Source of the DNA: Leuctra nigra
Lineage: Eukaryota; Arthropoda; Insecta; Plecoptera; Leuctridae
Length of the DNA stretch: 64,000 nt
Direction of reading: 5' to 3'
Assembly: GCA_934045905.1 (NCBI GenBank)
Contig: OW203769.1
Coordinates: 17,453,705-17,517,704, forward strand
Of the stretch, positions 10,638-22,750 are shown one piece after another. Numbering within the stretch: position 1 is the first letter of the stretch; the number at the start of each line of letters is the position of its first letter. The position numbers and the translations under genes were made by a program. The notes beneath the pieces are model-generated. The model had not been told where the DNA came from. It worked only from the letters and a program-made list of their open reading frames with translations, and did not search any database.

Positions 10638-10775
10638 TAACCACAATATACTCATTCCAGCAACATTCACTAGCGTCTATTACTCGCTACTGTGTAACCC
10701 CCTCTCGATGACACGTGCAAAGCGCCATCACACGCCCTCTGTCGCGCGACTAATGAACTACGTGGTGTGTTTCAG

Positions 10776-10899
10776 CGTACCGCCGCTAGAGCCGCTGGCT
10801 AGCAGACCGACGGGTGACGTCATGAGTGTGATCACGTCAATGGTGGACCACAGAAGTCGCGAGCACGAGACGAATCACGAGCAATACAACAGCAAGTAG
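10776..10899 (+). CDS. GATA factor, last coding exon and stop
   Basis: The exon follows the acceptor GTGTGTTTCAG. It completes an Asn codon split after 9970, then reads VPPLEPLASRPTGDVMSVI, SMVDHRSREHETNHEQYNSK and a TAG stop (10897-10899). Third positions are GC-rich against the AT-rich surroundings. With the three upstream exons, the window encodes the last 196 residues of the protein. I do not recognise a domain here. Two conserved-looking blocks (PPLEPLAS and DVMSVITSMVDH) could be a C-terminal activation or interaction motif, which is inference. Multiple TGACGTCA-like sites lie in and just after the exon. Confidence 0.82.
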
Positions 10900-12620
10900 C
10901 CGTGATGACGTCATGAATACAAGTGTTGCTGTTGTCAATCAGTTCGTTCCAAGATGGTGGACAGCATGGGGGTTAGGACGACATAACCTCAACTGTCAAA
11001 GTGTAAAGGTTTTAAGCACGTGAACCGAATGACTTTTATATAGTATTTTATATTCTAATTTGCTTCGTATCGAGTATAAATGTATATTTGATGTGTAATT
11101 ATTTATACAGCCGGGTTTCACTATCTCCTTTAAAACCAGAGTTAACTTTTAACCCCTCCTTTAACTCTCTTAAGCTCGTTCTCGTATAGTATAATGGCAT
11201 CCTTATTTGCTCTCTTGCTCATTCAATTCCCTATACCTATGATTTTATTGATTTATATGTCAAAATAAAATTATCCTTAAAATAATGTTCAAAATGCATA
11301 GAAACGCACAAAATTTATTCCTGAAATTCAAAACAATACTGGGGCCCTCCCCCCAGTCCCCCTATTGTCTTCGAAAGCAATCGTATTTCCAGCTATATTT
11401 CAAATAGTATTCCCTCCTTACAAATTGAGTTCCTAAACGCTCCTGGAAAGAGCAAAAATGTTTAAAACGGCACATCCCCCCCCCCCCCTTCCCCCTTCCT
11501 CCTTAATTAACAAGATCCAGGGAAAATTAAAGGCCTCTGATAATTAATGTACTGCGTTTCCAATCCCGACCATTTGCAAAAGAGTTACGGGCATTAGAGA
11601 CATTCCTGTTCACCTGGTTTTAAGGGGTTAAGGTCTGATTTTCTTCGTTTTAGTAGTTGTTTCTTAGAGATATGTGTGACGTAGGTAAATGCTGATATAG
11701 ATTTAGCATACAAGTATATGAAAACGCTGTCTTAAGGTATAGAAAGTTTTTAACTACGCCTAAAGCCAATTCAAATGATCTCTTAATGTGCAAAACATTT
11801 ACAGTTGACTTCTTCTACAGCTGACTGAAGATAAAATAGAATTATAAAATATCTATATTTTAATATTATACGTCTTCCAATGTGCATCACCAAACCGAAT
11901 AAAGAATACAGTTGCTGTAGATGTTGCTTCTTACTAATAATGAAAATGAAATAAGTCAAATTATAAGAGATCTTTTAATTCGGATTATAAAAATCCAACT
12001 TTTTGTAATTATTACTATTTGTGTGTTTGTGAATGCATCATGCAAATGTTTGTTTATAACACAATGGTCATCGACCAAAGGGAATGTAATCATTCCATTT
12101 TCTTTACGTGTTCGTAAATTTAATCGAAATTGTATAGTGATGGGAATTCTTTTTTACATTTTACTAAAAAAAACACACACAGAAAATCATGAAATCATTG
12201 ATTTCAGTGTGTCGTGCCAGAAGTTTTGATGTAATTTAAATAATATATTTAAATTGTTTGTACAGAAATGGACATATAAATGTGTTATTGACTTTTAAAT
12301 AATAAGATTAAATACATGTACAGATATACATTCAAGGAACCCCAAAGTGTTGTAAAAGTTTCGAGTTCGAAATATTTTTGTAGAGAAGAGTGGTTTTCTT
12401 GTTCTCCTAAATGTACAAAGTCATGACAATTTCTTAAAAACATAATTAGTTTAGTATTTTGATGTCACATGATTGGTTTTGTATGCAATAATAATTTCCA
12501 AAACATCTTTTGTAAATCTTCTCTAGTCAGTGCTGCCAAATTGATTGAAATACCAAATATAATCAATAAGAAACTGATAAAACTGTAAAAATAAAGAAAT
12601 TTTTAGTGAAATATGACAGT
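10900..12620 (+). other. Probable 3' UTR and downstream flank of the GATA gene
   Basis: The sequence after the stop is AT-rich and lacks repeat-family matches until about 12.6 kb, as expected of a long 3' UTR. Candidate AATAAA signals are at 11264-11269, 11898-11903 and 12590-12595. I cannot tell which is used. A C-homopolymer lies near 11475. Confidence 0.45.
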
Positions 12621-12629
12621 TGAGTTATT

Positions 12630-13285
12630 AATTAATATTATGCTAGGTACACTGTAAAAAATTATTTTTACATTTGAGGTGGTCAGAGGAAAAGGTTGAC
12701 TTAACATAGCCAGTGGTCGAATTGAGGGGGTTGCGGGGGGATTGAATTCCTCATGGGGAATATACCTAATGATAGTTCCGTCCCCGCATGGCTAATTTTT
12801 CCAATTAAGATTTGGAAACAGTGCCTATTTACTTCAAAATATTAATATTTCCAGAAAATTTGACAATTTTAGCCTCGATGTAATTTCCTGTGAAAACAAA
12901 AAGCATATATCCACAACTATTTTTCATAATATGTCATGAATGAATTCCTTTTTTAAACCACGTCCGAGTCATACACAATTTGGCGTCCTGAATCTGGATC
13001 TTCATGCCCTTGTAGTGACCGACAATCGTGAAGAGAACTCTTCTTCTGTTACATAAAAACAATACATAATATTTCCGTATCAATCAAGCCTAATGGCTTT
13101 TCACAAGCAACCCAATTAACAATTCCAAATTACATAATCAAAAAGCTTTCCATTGTCATTGCTATAAACCACTCACAAATTACCATCTGAAGCCCTCAAT
13201 TAGCTGACAAATGTTGAGCGCACTTTGACTATATTAATAGGCTGCTTATCAGAACCAGTTAATTACTCCGTATCAGGGAACCGAG
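12630..13285. other. Intergenic, nothing recognised
   Basis: AT-rich sequence. A short G-rich stretch near 12720-12770 (GAATTGAGGGGGTTGCGGGG) resembles ends of other degenerate repeats but cannot be placed. Confidence 0.5.
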
Positions 13286-13289
13286 TAAA

Positions 13290-13493
13290 ATGGCGGCAAT
13301 TTCAAAAGATAGCCAACACGCAAGAGCCGTCGTAAACCGAAGCAAGGTTCAAGAGGGCTGTGGATCTTATCTTTACGATGCAGTTCGCAAGGCGGTGGCG
13401 ATAACAATGCCACTGCACTTTACTGAGGAAATGGAAGATTATGCGGAGTATTTTAAAATCATGATATTTGTGTTTTTGTGTTGTGATTTTTAA
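13290..13493 (+). CDS. Unrecognised 67-codon ORF, doubtful
   Basis: Begins in a good start context (AAAATGGCGGC) and reads MAAISKDSQHARAVVNRSKV, then QEGCGSYLYDAVRKAVAITM and a hydrophobic tail ending at TAA. The first 50 codons have a more coding-like codon mix than the flanks; the tail reads like chance AT-rich sequence. No domain, signal peptide or splice context supports it strongly. It could be a first exon read through its donor, or chance. Confidence 0.2.
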   Translation: MAAISKDSQHARAVVNRSKVQEGCGSYLYDAVRKAVAITMPLHFTEEMEDYAEYFKIMIFVFLCCDF

Positions 13494-13958
13494 ACTGGTT
13501 TTTGCTGCTGATTTTAATATTATTAATGGACTAAAAATATAAATTAACAGTTGTCACATAAGAGTATACCTAATACTTTGGTAATGGGGTGACTTAAAGG
13601 GAGGGGGGAGCACTTACACCCCCACAGAATGTGTTATTTTTATGTGAGCTGCACATTTGTTGCTCTCTCTAATACAATGTAACAGACTTAAACTTATAGT
13701 ATCAATAATTTAATATTAACAGGAGATAGCTCATGAAAATTGAAAATATTTTCACAGAACTCCATTTTACAGTCATTCTAAACATAATTTACCCGAAAAG
13801 TTAGCCCCTACATTTCTTTCTATACAATTAATAATTAAATATCCTCCAACCGAAGCAAACCCAAAAGCCCTAAACCAATCAGATTGTTTTTCTTTACCTT
13901 ATCCGTTTTAGCTTTTTATCTAAACATACATTTTTTGGGGATTATATACACACTGTGG

Positions 13959-14365
13959 CAAGGGCGTATTCGGGGAGGAGGCCGGGGGGGGGGGAGGCAG
14001 ACCCCTCCGAAATCAGGGTTTCGTCGAAATAAAATATGCACATTTAAAACAATATGTAAAAGAAAACGTTCCAAAATGGTTAGAATTGAGTTAAAATTCC
14101 AAAACAATTCCGGGGCTATGCTCTCCGGACTCGCATGTCCTAATAAATTCAAGAAATTTACCTATTCTTAAACCTCTTAGACCAATTTTTGTATATTTTG
14201 TAATTTATAACTCCCCAAAATAGCAATTGCACTTATACGTATGACCATGATCAAAAATTTTGTCGGGAGCTGCCCCCGAACCCCCTGATTTCCACTGTGA
14301 TTATTCAAAATATTGGTAGTGTCCGCCCCCCCCCCCCTCCGAAATTTCATCCTGGACACGCCCTT
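13959..14365. mobile_element. Family C MITE
   Basis: Begins CAAGGGCGTATTCGGGG and ends CCTGGACACGCCCTTG. It shares internal blocks with 44041-44478 and, in reverse, 3198-3677: CTCTTAGACCAATTTTTG and GGGGCTATG…CCGGACT. G and C runs lie inside both termini. Flanks CACTGTGG and CACTGACT agree only partly. Confidence 0.8.
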
Positions 14366-14510
14366 GCACTGACTGTGGGTAAAAAGTAAAAACCTCGACA
14401 TAGGTTGATCGGAGGAACATAAGACAAGTGAATTGCATCAGCTCGTTTTATTCGCCCACATGAACACTTAATCAGCCGATGATAACGACAACTGTACACT
14501 GGTGTCGTAC

Positions 14511-14621
14511 CTGCAATATTCGGGTTGATATCGTTGTAATAAGCCGAATCTGCGTCCAACTTCTGCTGGTTGCTGCGTATCTTATCCCGTATGTAGAGTT
14601 GATCCGTCGGATTCGTCCGCC
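14511..14621 (-). CDS. Candidate internal exon of an unidentified minus-strand gene
   Basis: The minus strand reads TNPTDQLYIRDKIRSNQQKL followed by DADSAYYNDINPNIA in one frame, with GC-rich third positions in an AT-rich region. It ends at a good donor (TTGCAG|GTACGA) in phase 1. The proposed acceptor (GATGAG|GGCGG) has a weak pyrimidine tract, so the upstream boundary is uncertain; an in-frame stop lies just above it. I do not recognise the family. No partner exon is obvious in the window. Confidence 0.3.
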
Positions 14622-15186
14622 CTCATCGGTTCAGTCGCACTTTTACATTTACAAGCGAGATTTAGAAACATGTTTAATATGATAAACAAATAAATAGAGA
14701 AATTATATCATCGGCATATTAATATATTATCAAGAACCACTAGAGTAAGAGGCAATATTCGATATAGGTATACTTAACTGAAAATCACGTAATAGGCAAT
14801 TACCTTTACCAATAATAAGGTCTTTGGTAGGAGTGTGAACTTTTTTCATAAAAAATAACTCTGTCATAACAAGATCAAACTATTTTTATATAATTTTAAA
14901 ATAATACAAACTTATGATCGGGAGAGAAAAAATCATCTCAATAATTTTTCATGTTATTGCAAAGACTAAGTGTATACTATAGTATAATTAATTAATTATC
15001 TGGATGATTGGGAAATGATGATGAAGAAATCTCCTAGTAGGAGTATAATGAAGATATGAACCATTTGTAGGAAACCATCCCAGAACTTTTCTTTTCACCT
15101 TTTAGGAGTATCATCAGTAACGTCTCGAGTGGGAAACCAAAGAATTCCCTATTTCTAAGAGTTTGGTTATGATGATAATTTAGATG

Positions 15187-15187
15187 T

Positions 15188-15218
<31 letters not shown>

Positions 15219-15340
15219 ATAGACGATGGGAAGGAGGCGGTCACATGGCCTATTTGAATCTTCCCAACATTTGCCTCTCGACTCGACTCAAGTCAGGAAG
15301 GAGGGCCCCTGGAGTCGAACACTTTGTCATCTAATCGAGC
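15187..15340 (-). mobile_element. SINE fragment preceded by a (GAT)n microsatellite
   Basis: GATGATGAT repeats at about 15187-15216 lead into GGGAAGGAGGCGGTCACATG, ATTTGCCTCTCGACT and CAGGAAGGAGG, then a damaged B-box complement (GGAGTCGAAC). This is the SINE family at 19645-19917. Confidence 0.65.
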
Positions 15341-15641
15341 ATCAATGAACACCGGAGAATGTAAGATAATTCAAAAGAAAGCTGGTGGAACAAGAGACTA
15401 TATAAAACTTAGAAAATGACACTTCATAGTTACTCTTTTTATTCTGATTTTATTTTACTGACATAATATTTTAATTTTCAGGATCATAATTATAATTGTT
15501 TTAATACCATCATCGTAACTACTAATATTTGATATTATTTATTACTCTTATTTCTATTATTTTGTATACCTAATTTTATTTTAGCATTTCCAAAAATATG
15601 CTGAAATTATTTATATTGCCATAATACCTTGCCATAATTAT

Positions 15642-16220
15642 ACCGGGTCGCGCAAAAGATCCCCTGTTTGAGAGGTCACTTCGACAGAACTATTATAAAA
15701 GATAGAGGTCTGAAACTTTCACACCTTATAGAAAACATATGCAAATTTAATGTGTGCTATTTTCAGAAATGTTTGATTAATGAGAAAAAAGTTACAGATA
15801 TTTGAATTAAGATGTTGAAAAACAGTTTTTAATTTTTATACTAAAACTGTGACAGAATTTTAACAGCATTACAACAAAAATAAAAGATTTGAGTCCACTA
15901 ATTTCGGTAACACAGATTCAGACATCTATACATCACAATGGAAACATCGTTTGCGCAAAGTCCACAAGGAAAATGGTGGACCAAACAATATAAATTCATC
16001 TCATTCCCCCGAAGTGATAATTCTACAAACCATGTTAATTTTTCTGGTTTATTCTGTTTTTTCAACTGTAATTTCTAACTTTTTTCATATTGAACATTAT
16101 AATATGTTTGAAACTTGCACACAATAAATTTTGGTAGATGTTTTCTAAACTGGTAAAAAATTCAGAATCCTACTTTCAATAGTTTCGATATCAAACCTCA
16201 CAAAATTTTTGCGCCACCCG
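15642..16220. mobile_element. Family H MITE, about 580 bp
   Basis: Left end ACCGGGTCGCGCAAAAGATC and right end TTTTTGCGCCACCCG form terminal inverted repeats. Subterminal blocks (GAACTATTATAAAAGATAG; AATAGTTTCGATATC) are also inverted. A second copy lies at about 47640-48219. Confidence 0.8.
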
Positions 16221-17019
16221 TTATTATCTTCTGATTTATTATTAGAGATGCTCAATATAAGTATAATTATAAGAAACATTGGTTTCAGGATGTAACCACC
16301 TGTTTCAATACTCTCACTGCACCCTCCAGCAGCCGAGTCTGATGAGATATGAGTGCGATGCTGATTTGACATTAGACACTCGCATTTGCATTAGAAATGA
16401 GCCTCAAAGACGCGGGAATGATTCTGTTGAGAGCTAATCCAAGTCGAATTAGTCGGGGTATTAGTAGCGTCATCTGTGTCTCGCCCAATCCCCCCCACCC
16501 CCCATGCTAGGAGGCGACCCACGAGCAGCACGGGCTACACTAGTGCTTGATGAATGAAACTTTTTAAAAGTTAAAAGTTCGCATTCATTTTTTTGGAAAG
16601 TAATATTTTTAGTAATTATGTGTTTCCCTGGTCAACGGCAACCAAGTGATAAACAATGCTACTTTAAATCTCAGCAAATAAATTGATTTCATCCTCCTGC
16701 ACTAGCAATGTTATTTCATGAAATTAGTTCAATCATTTCGACATTTATATTATAAATATTATTATATCATATGACACTATAATGACATGACATGTGTGTC
16801 CAACCGGAAATAAGCTAATTAAAGATTATTGGTTTATTAAAAAAAAAAAAAAAATCATGAAAACATGAAACTAGTAACGGTCAAATTAATTTGGTATTGA
16901 AACATCAAACATCTTGTAGACACATCAAATTATCAATTATATTTTTTTTCATTTCTTTTTCATTTTTTTCATTTATTTAATAAATGAAAATGGCCTACCT
17001 ATAATGATCTTCGAGAAAT

Positions 17020-17465
17020 CTGATAAAACCCATATTTTGCATGGTCATTAAGACCAACAATGTCTCTTATTTTAAAAATTTTCAACCCAATCAGTCAAGG
17101 ACAGATGCAATTATTGACAGTTTTAATAACTGTCAGAAATGAAGTAGGTATACCTATCAAAATGAATGTTTTTCCACTGCAACAGAATCTGATTTGCTTT
17201 ATGTACCAAAGTGTATAGATTGCTATTCTTAAGTTTCAATAGAAAACAGATACGTTTATGTTGATTGAGTGGATCAGTTTTCAATTCAATATGGATGTAT
17301 GTTTCTGTGCCTTTGGTACGAAATTCCTGTGGGAGAATTTGCACGTACCCGTGCTCGCTCATCAACGCGTTACACTGAGACAATGAAACCCCCGTCGCCA
17401 AGTGTAGCCCGTGCGCTGCATGAGCGATGTCGCCAAGTGTAACCCGTGCTCTGCATGAGAGATGG
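17020..17465. mobile_element. Family A pieces plus another dispersed repeat
   Basis: 17035-17060 carries the core (TTTTGCATGGTCATTAAGAC) and 17350-17385 the right terminus (CGTGCTCGCTCATCAACGCG). Between them, 17135-17290 matches 62563-62705 in reverse orientation (AAGCAAATCAGATTC shared). A 35-bp tandem duplication (GTCGCCAAGTGTA…) occupies about 17395-17465. Confidence 0.6.
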
Positions 17466-17528
17466 AATCCATGTCCGAGTATGCTAAAAGTGTTCCGATG
17501 TTCAACAAGCTGGAAAAACAACCAATCC

Positions 17529-17533
<5 letters not shown>

Positions 17534-17569
<36 letters not shown>
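17534..17569. repeat. (GA)n microsatellite
   Basis: About 36 bp of GA dinucleotides followed by ACTACACTTAAG. Confidence 0.95.
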
Positions 17570-17570
<1 letters not shown>

Positions 17571-18794
17571 ACACTTAAGTCGTTTTAACCCTTTGGCGCC
17601 ACTGGGAATGAGATTTACTTGTAGCCCAGAGGCGCCAGAGTGTTCTTTCTGCCAGGCGCAGGGTTGACGGAGGATAGCTAACTTTTTACAAGAATACCAT
17701 TTCTTATTCATTTTTTTATTTATTTGTTGAGGGGGGATGCCCGAAAAGACGTCTCCGATAGATATCTGAATTAATATGCTTATTTAATAGGCATCATATA
17801 AATGCAAGAAAAAGTGGGCAAGCTGAACTAATTTCGAATATATCAATTTATAAATGTGAGTAAGCCCTATCTTTAACATGGCAGGTCGAAAAACATGGTA
17901 ATTTTCCTAGTAAATGTAAGATTTAAACTATTTGCCGCCTATAGATTTAAAAAATAACTAATAATATGTGAATTAGGCATTAAGGTATGTAAGCGCGTTT
18001 TTATAAGTTAGAAACCAAATTCTAAATAATTTTCCTATAGGTACCTCCCGTGATAAAATATCCTCATATTCCGAAGACATCATATTGAAAACTCCATAAG
18101 TCGAGAGTTGCAAGTTACAGGACATTTTATGAATCTTTTACATTAAAATTTAGTTGAAATGTTGAAAAAATTTATAAAAATATTTAATTTCAACAAAAAA
18201 TATTTTCGGAGATCTCTACGATTTTTTTGAATTTTTTTGAATTTTTGGATTTTACAATAACTTTGACTTTTAGGAAATTGGATGAATAATTGCAAAATGA
18301 TAGCATTTTTAGATCTGTATAACCTCTAGCGTGAAAATGTTAGAATATAATCATTGAGCCAAGGTTTCGCAATAAATATATTTAATGCATTGCATTGAAT
18401 TAATCCAAATTTTTAACAAAATATTCATTACTATCCAATGCAGAAGGCTAATGATTTCCAGCAAAATCGATCTATTAATTTCATAGGAAACTTGATTTGT
18501 AGTTTGTACTTTGCTTTGCAATATGAAAGAAACTTAATTCTCTGTGTGCCAATAAAACTGGAATCGTTTGACCGATCACCCCCAAATTTTGCATGGCCAT
18601 TGGTACCAGCATTATAAGTGTGTTTTGACAAATCTGTAATGAACTTCAAAAGTAGCCTAATAGACATTTTACTGACAAAATATAGACAAAATTCACCTAT
18701 CTATCAAAACATTCAGTTTGAACGGCTTGATATAGGTAGGCACTGCTGGCAAAAAAACAAAACAAAAACAAAAATAGAGAAAGTGCCATAAGAG

Positions 18795-19354
18795 TAAAGT
18801 GGGTATCACACTGGGTTGCAACCCACGGTTGGAACCCGCGTATGGAAACTTTTGTTGCAAAAAGAGGCAACCGCCTATCACACGCAACTGTTTGGTTTGA
18901 TGTTTTTTGGTTCACAATTGACACTCATGAGTTGCGCAGAAAGCACCGTTTCCGGTTCCGGAAAAAGTTGCCATAGTAACTAAAATAAAAGTATAGGAAT
19001 AACAAATCTGACAGCGGCAATCCAAATCTCATATTTTGAGTGATTACTTGTGAAAGAAAGATATTTAAGTAAGTACAAGTTAATAATAATACGCAATATT
19101 TATCCATACACATGTTCAAGTTAAATATTCATCTGATAAATATGATTTATAGCTATTAATTTATAGAATCGTATTGGTCAGTTCACGTCACGTGGTACCA
19201 CAACAAATTATTGGAACCGGAAAAATAGAGACTTCTCTATTTTTCAAACCAACCCGTGGGTTGACCAAATTCAGTCTCTGCACATGCGCGGCCAACCATA
19301 TTTTCCAACCGCCGGTTCCATACACGGGTTGCAACTCAGTGTGATAGGGCTTTA
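18795..19354. mobile_element. MITE with TATCACACTG termini
   Basis: Left end TATCACACTGGGTTGCAACC and, in complement, right end TATCACACTGAGTTGCAACC; both are preceded by TAAAG plus a few differing bases. The repeat continues imperfectly through GGTTGGAACC/GGTTCCATAC. An X-box-like palindrome lies at 18967-18980. Confidence 0.82.
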
Positions 19355-19644
19355 AGTATCTCTCCTTGCGAAATGGTACCCGTGCACTTGTGTAGTAAAT
19401 GTCACATTACGACGATGCCGTCTGGTACTCTGGCTAGCCAAACACACGTCTGGCTATAGCCACGATATAGCCACGTCCCGATACACTCTTGGCTTTTATT
19501 ACACCGGATCGTCACTGACGACATCGAATCCCAATTATTGAGGACAATAACGAGCAGGAGATGGCGACGCTGAAGGGTTGACGATGCGTTCTGGAATATC
19601 ATTTCATTCGACAAGACATATCCGAAGACGTTACTATAGGATAC

Positions 19645-19917
19645 GTCTGGGGCTTAACGTCGCACTGTTCTGCAGCGAGGCTAATGACAACGGATGAATG
19701 ATTATGATGATTGGGAGATGATGGTGAAGTGTAGGTAAGGATGGAAGGCGGGAAGGCGGCGGTCGTGGTCTATTAGTAGGGTACCTTCCCAGCATTTGCC
19801 TGCCGACTGAGGGAAAACCACGAAAAAACCCCAGTCAGGAAGGACGGCAGCGGGAATCGAACCCGGGCCTCCGGAATACAAGTTCAGAGCGTTAACCACT
19901 CACCCAACCTGTTCCGT
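19645..19917 (-). mobile_element. tRNA-derived SINE, near-complete copy
   Basis: Reading the minus strand, the head is GGTTGGGTGAGTGGTTAACG (A-box region, reminiscent of tRNA-Ser/Leu TGGCCGAGTGGTTAA). Then comes GGTTCGATTCC (consensus B box), a body with GGAAGGTACCCTACTAATAG, an ATCATCTCCCAATCATC stretch and the end GTGCGACGTTAAGCCCCAGAC. Such internal A and B boxes drive RNA polymerase III. The near-identical copy at 37183-37459 confirms a mobile family. Confidence 0.88.
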
Positions 19918-20014
19918 AATTCTAGATACAACGTATCTAAATACGTATACTAAATAAATACGTAATACGTATACTAGAATAGTTATGAGAGGAAGAGGGG
20001 ACAGGATACCCCGC

Positions 20015-20290
20015 AGAACTAGAACCGATTGACCGATCAATTTAAAACTTTGCATTGTCATTGGGACTAACATTTTAGGTATTTTTGCCAATTTGAAAAC
20101 TAATGTCGTTATTTTAAAAAGTTATTGTCATTTCAAGGGCATTTTATTCTATGATTTTGAAATATATTAAAAATGTATACTAAATTTTCATCCCGCCTTC
20201 TTGATGCTTCAGTTCCAAGGCCTGTAGAGCAGCTGATACGTTAGCAAACGCATATCAAATCGGACTGAATTACAATAATTGAATAAAAAA
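20015..20290 (+). mobile_element. Family A fragment
   Basis: Contains the core GACCGATCAATTTAAAACTT, TGCATTGTCATTGGGAC and a damaged remainder. No termini. Confidence 0.6.
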
Positions 20291-20897
20291 TGAACACAAG
20301 CAGCGTACACCTTTTTAAAGATTTTTACGGTAGAGGCAATTAAAAAGCAGGGGGGCCCTAAAAAGTATCCTGGTTAGGGAGGGGGCGAATTATGCAGTTA
20401 CGCCACTGTACGTCACATGGCTAATCGTAATGAAACCATTGATCCCATCATGATCTGAGAATGATTCCATTCCCAACACATTCCTTCAAGTCCAGGTCGA
20501 CGTTCAGCCGTCGCAGCACTTCCATTATCAAATCTAAGTATTATTTTAGAGCGTTTTAAACAATTACTTTTACAACTTGTTGCTCCTTGCGTATGTACAA
20601 CTGCTCAAGTAAAATGCATTCTCTTATCGTCTAAAATGTCAATAAAACTGCTTATGGTAAGTATTGTGAGTGACCACTGGAGTGTTTTATTGCATCTAGG
20701 AGATAACATGAAGGGTAATATAATGGCAATATAATAACCTAGAGCAGGAGCCAGAAAGATCTTCACCAGGTGTGGAAAGAAATATGTCAAATAAGAAATA
20801 AGAAATATATGGGGGGGGGGGGGGGGGAGAAATATGCCATTTTATCCTGCACGGGAAATTTTAAGAATTGGGAAAAGGTTGACAGAAAGATTGATAT

Positions 20898-22750
20898 CTA
20901 GTGGAGCGGTCGCTCCACGCCAGCCAAGTCGTACGGCGCGCGCACACTCTCATTTAAAAAGGCTGGAGCAACCCACTTTTACTGTAAGCATCAAAGTGGC
21001 ATTTTCGGCCTACTGGATCTTAAAATTGGAAAATCTCACATTGTTGCGAAATATCTTAATTTCGAGCTATGGCCTACCCTACAACATATACCAAATTTGG
21101 GAACAATAGGTTACGCCCTTTGCAAGCTAGAAGGCCGTGAAAATCGTGTTTTAGGGCGGTTTTCATAATCATCAGTAATAATCTCAGTAGTAGTAGTAGT
21201 AGTAGGCTGGAGCTAAAATCCGGTAAACAGGCCACAGCATAAACGGCTGAACCGATTGATCTCACATTTTTTCCACGTGTGCACTTTTGGCATCTGATTT
21301 AACCTTCACCCCATGAATTTTTTGTGCCGCCATTTTGAAACCGGAAGTGACGTCATATCTCAACAACGGCTAAACCGATTGGAGAAAAAATAGCGCCAAA
21401 CGATTCGGACGGTCAAGTTTATGGATTATCATTAGCAAAAGACTAAACATTATGTTAACGAAACCGGAAATGACGTAATGACATTTGAAATACATCGATT
21501 AGCATTTCGGCGACAAAGGTTGATCCGATTATTTTGATATTAATGTTATGTATGTACTTTTGACGACTCATGTGACTTGTTATAAAACCAACCGGAAGCC
21601 GCCATTTTGAAACCGGAAGTGATATAATATCTTAATAACGGCTAATTAGATTTGAACGAAACCAGCGCCAAACAATTTAGACGGTCAACTTGATGTATTA
21701 TCATCAATAATATTTGCAGTTTCTCATTCCGAAACCAAAAATGACGTCACACATTTTAAAAATCTTACAAATTTACATTTTGATACAATAAATACTATTT
21801 GAGACAGCTTATAATAAGATGTAATCATGTTTAAATTAAAATTCAAGGGGTGAGAGATTTCAGCCGCCATTTTGAAACCTGAAGTATCGTCGTATCTCGA
21901 AACCTGGTAGACTGATCGGTTCGAATCTAGCGCTAAACGATTCGGAAGGCCATATCTATGGAATAGGAACAGTCAAACTAGATTTTTAATATTTTGAGCC
22001 TGGAAATGACGTCATTCAAATTTAAAAATTATTATAATCCCCATTCCACACAATGTATACATATTCAGTAAGCTTACACATTAATTGAAGATATAAATTC
22101 TATGTGGCAGTGCAGTAAGTTCAGCGCAGCCATGTTGAAAATCGAAGTGTTTTTTTCGGTGAAAACCGAAGTGGAACTGGGTTGACCGATTGGAATGATA
22201 CCTTTGCTATTCTTCATGAAAGACCATTTAAGCAAATATATAGCAGATTTTTATTACTAGTAACCAAATTGGAAATAACGATTTTTTTACATGATTTAGA
22301 AATTGTTCATTCGATTTGTGTCACAAATTTTAAGAATAAACTAAAAAAAGGAGTGATATCCCCATAAAAAAACACTTCGTGTAAAAATACCAGCCAAGTC
22401 TCTTCAACTAAAAAAAAACAATATGAAATCTAAAAATTCTGCACTGAAAAGTAGTGATATCAAAAAATGAGCCAAGTCAAAACTTTATTTGAAAATCAAA
22501 AAATACTTGGCGCATCGTTTTTTAGGGCATTATAGGTATATTATATGTATATTTTATATCTGGACTATACTTCTAAACTATTTACATAGTACACGATGCG
22601 CCAAGTATTTTTTGATTTTCAAATAAAGTTTTGACTTGGCTCATTTTTTGATATCACTACTTTTCAGTGCAGAATTTTTAGATTTCATATTGTTTTTTTT
22701 TAGTTGAAGAGACTAGGCTGGTATTTTTACACGAAGTGTTTTTTATGGGG
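20898..22750 (+). mobile_element. Hairpin-ended element (family D), copy 1
   Basis: The left end has a perfect palindrome, GTGGAGCGGTCGCTCCAC (20901-20918), followed by CCAGCCAAGTCGTAC. The next block (about 20970-21130) is shared with copy 2. Then come four degenerate modules starting near 21326, 21597, 21862 and 22119, each opening with a GCCGCCATTTTGAAACCGG-like phrase. The right end is a 391-bp hairpin (22360-22750). No protein is encoded, so it must move by enzymes supplied elsewhere. I cannot place it in a named superfamily; Helitron-like or fold-back origin are both possible. Confidence 0.85.
22360..22750. repeat. Giant terminal hairpin of element D, copy 1
   Basis: Arms 22360-22518 and 22593-22750 are inverted and almost perfectly complementary over 158 bp, with a 74-bp AT-rich loop. 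I see one substitution (CAGCCAAGTC opposite GACTAGGCTG) and one A-run length difference. Confidence 0.95.
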
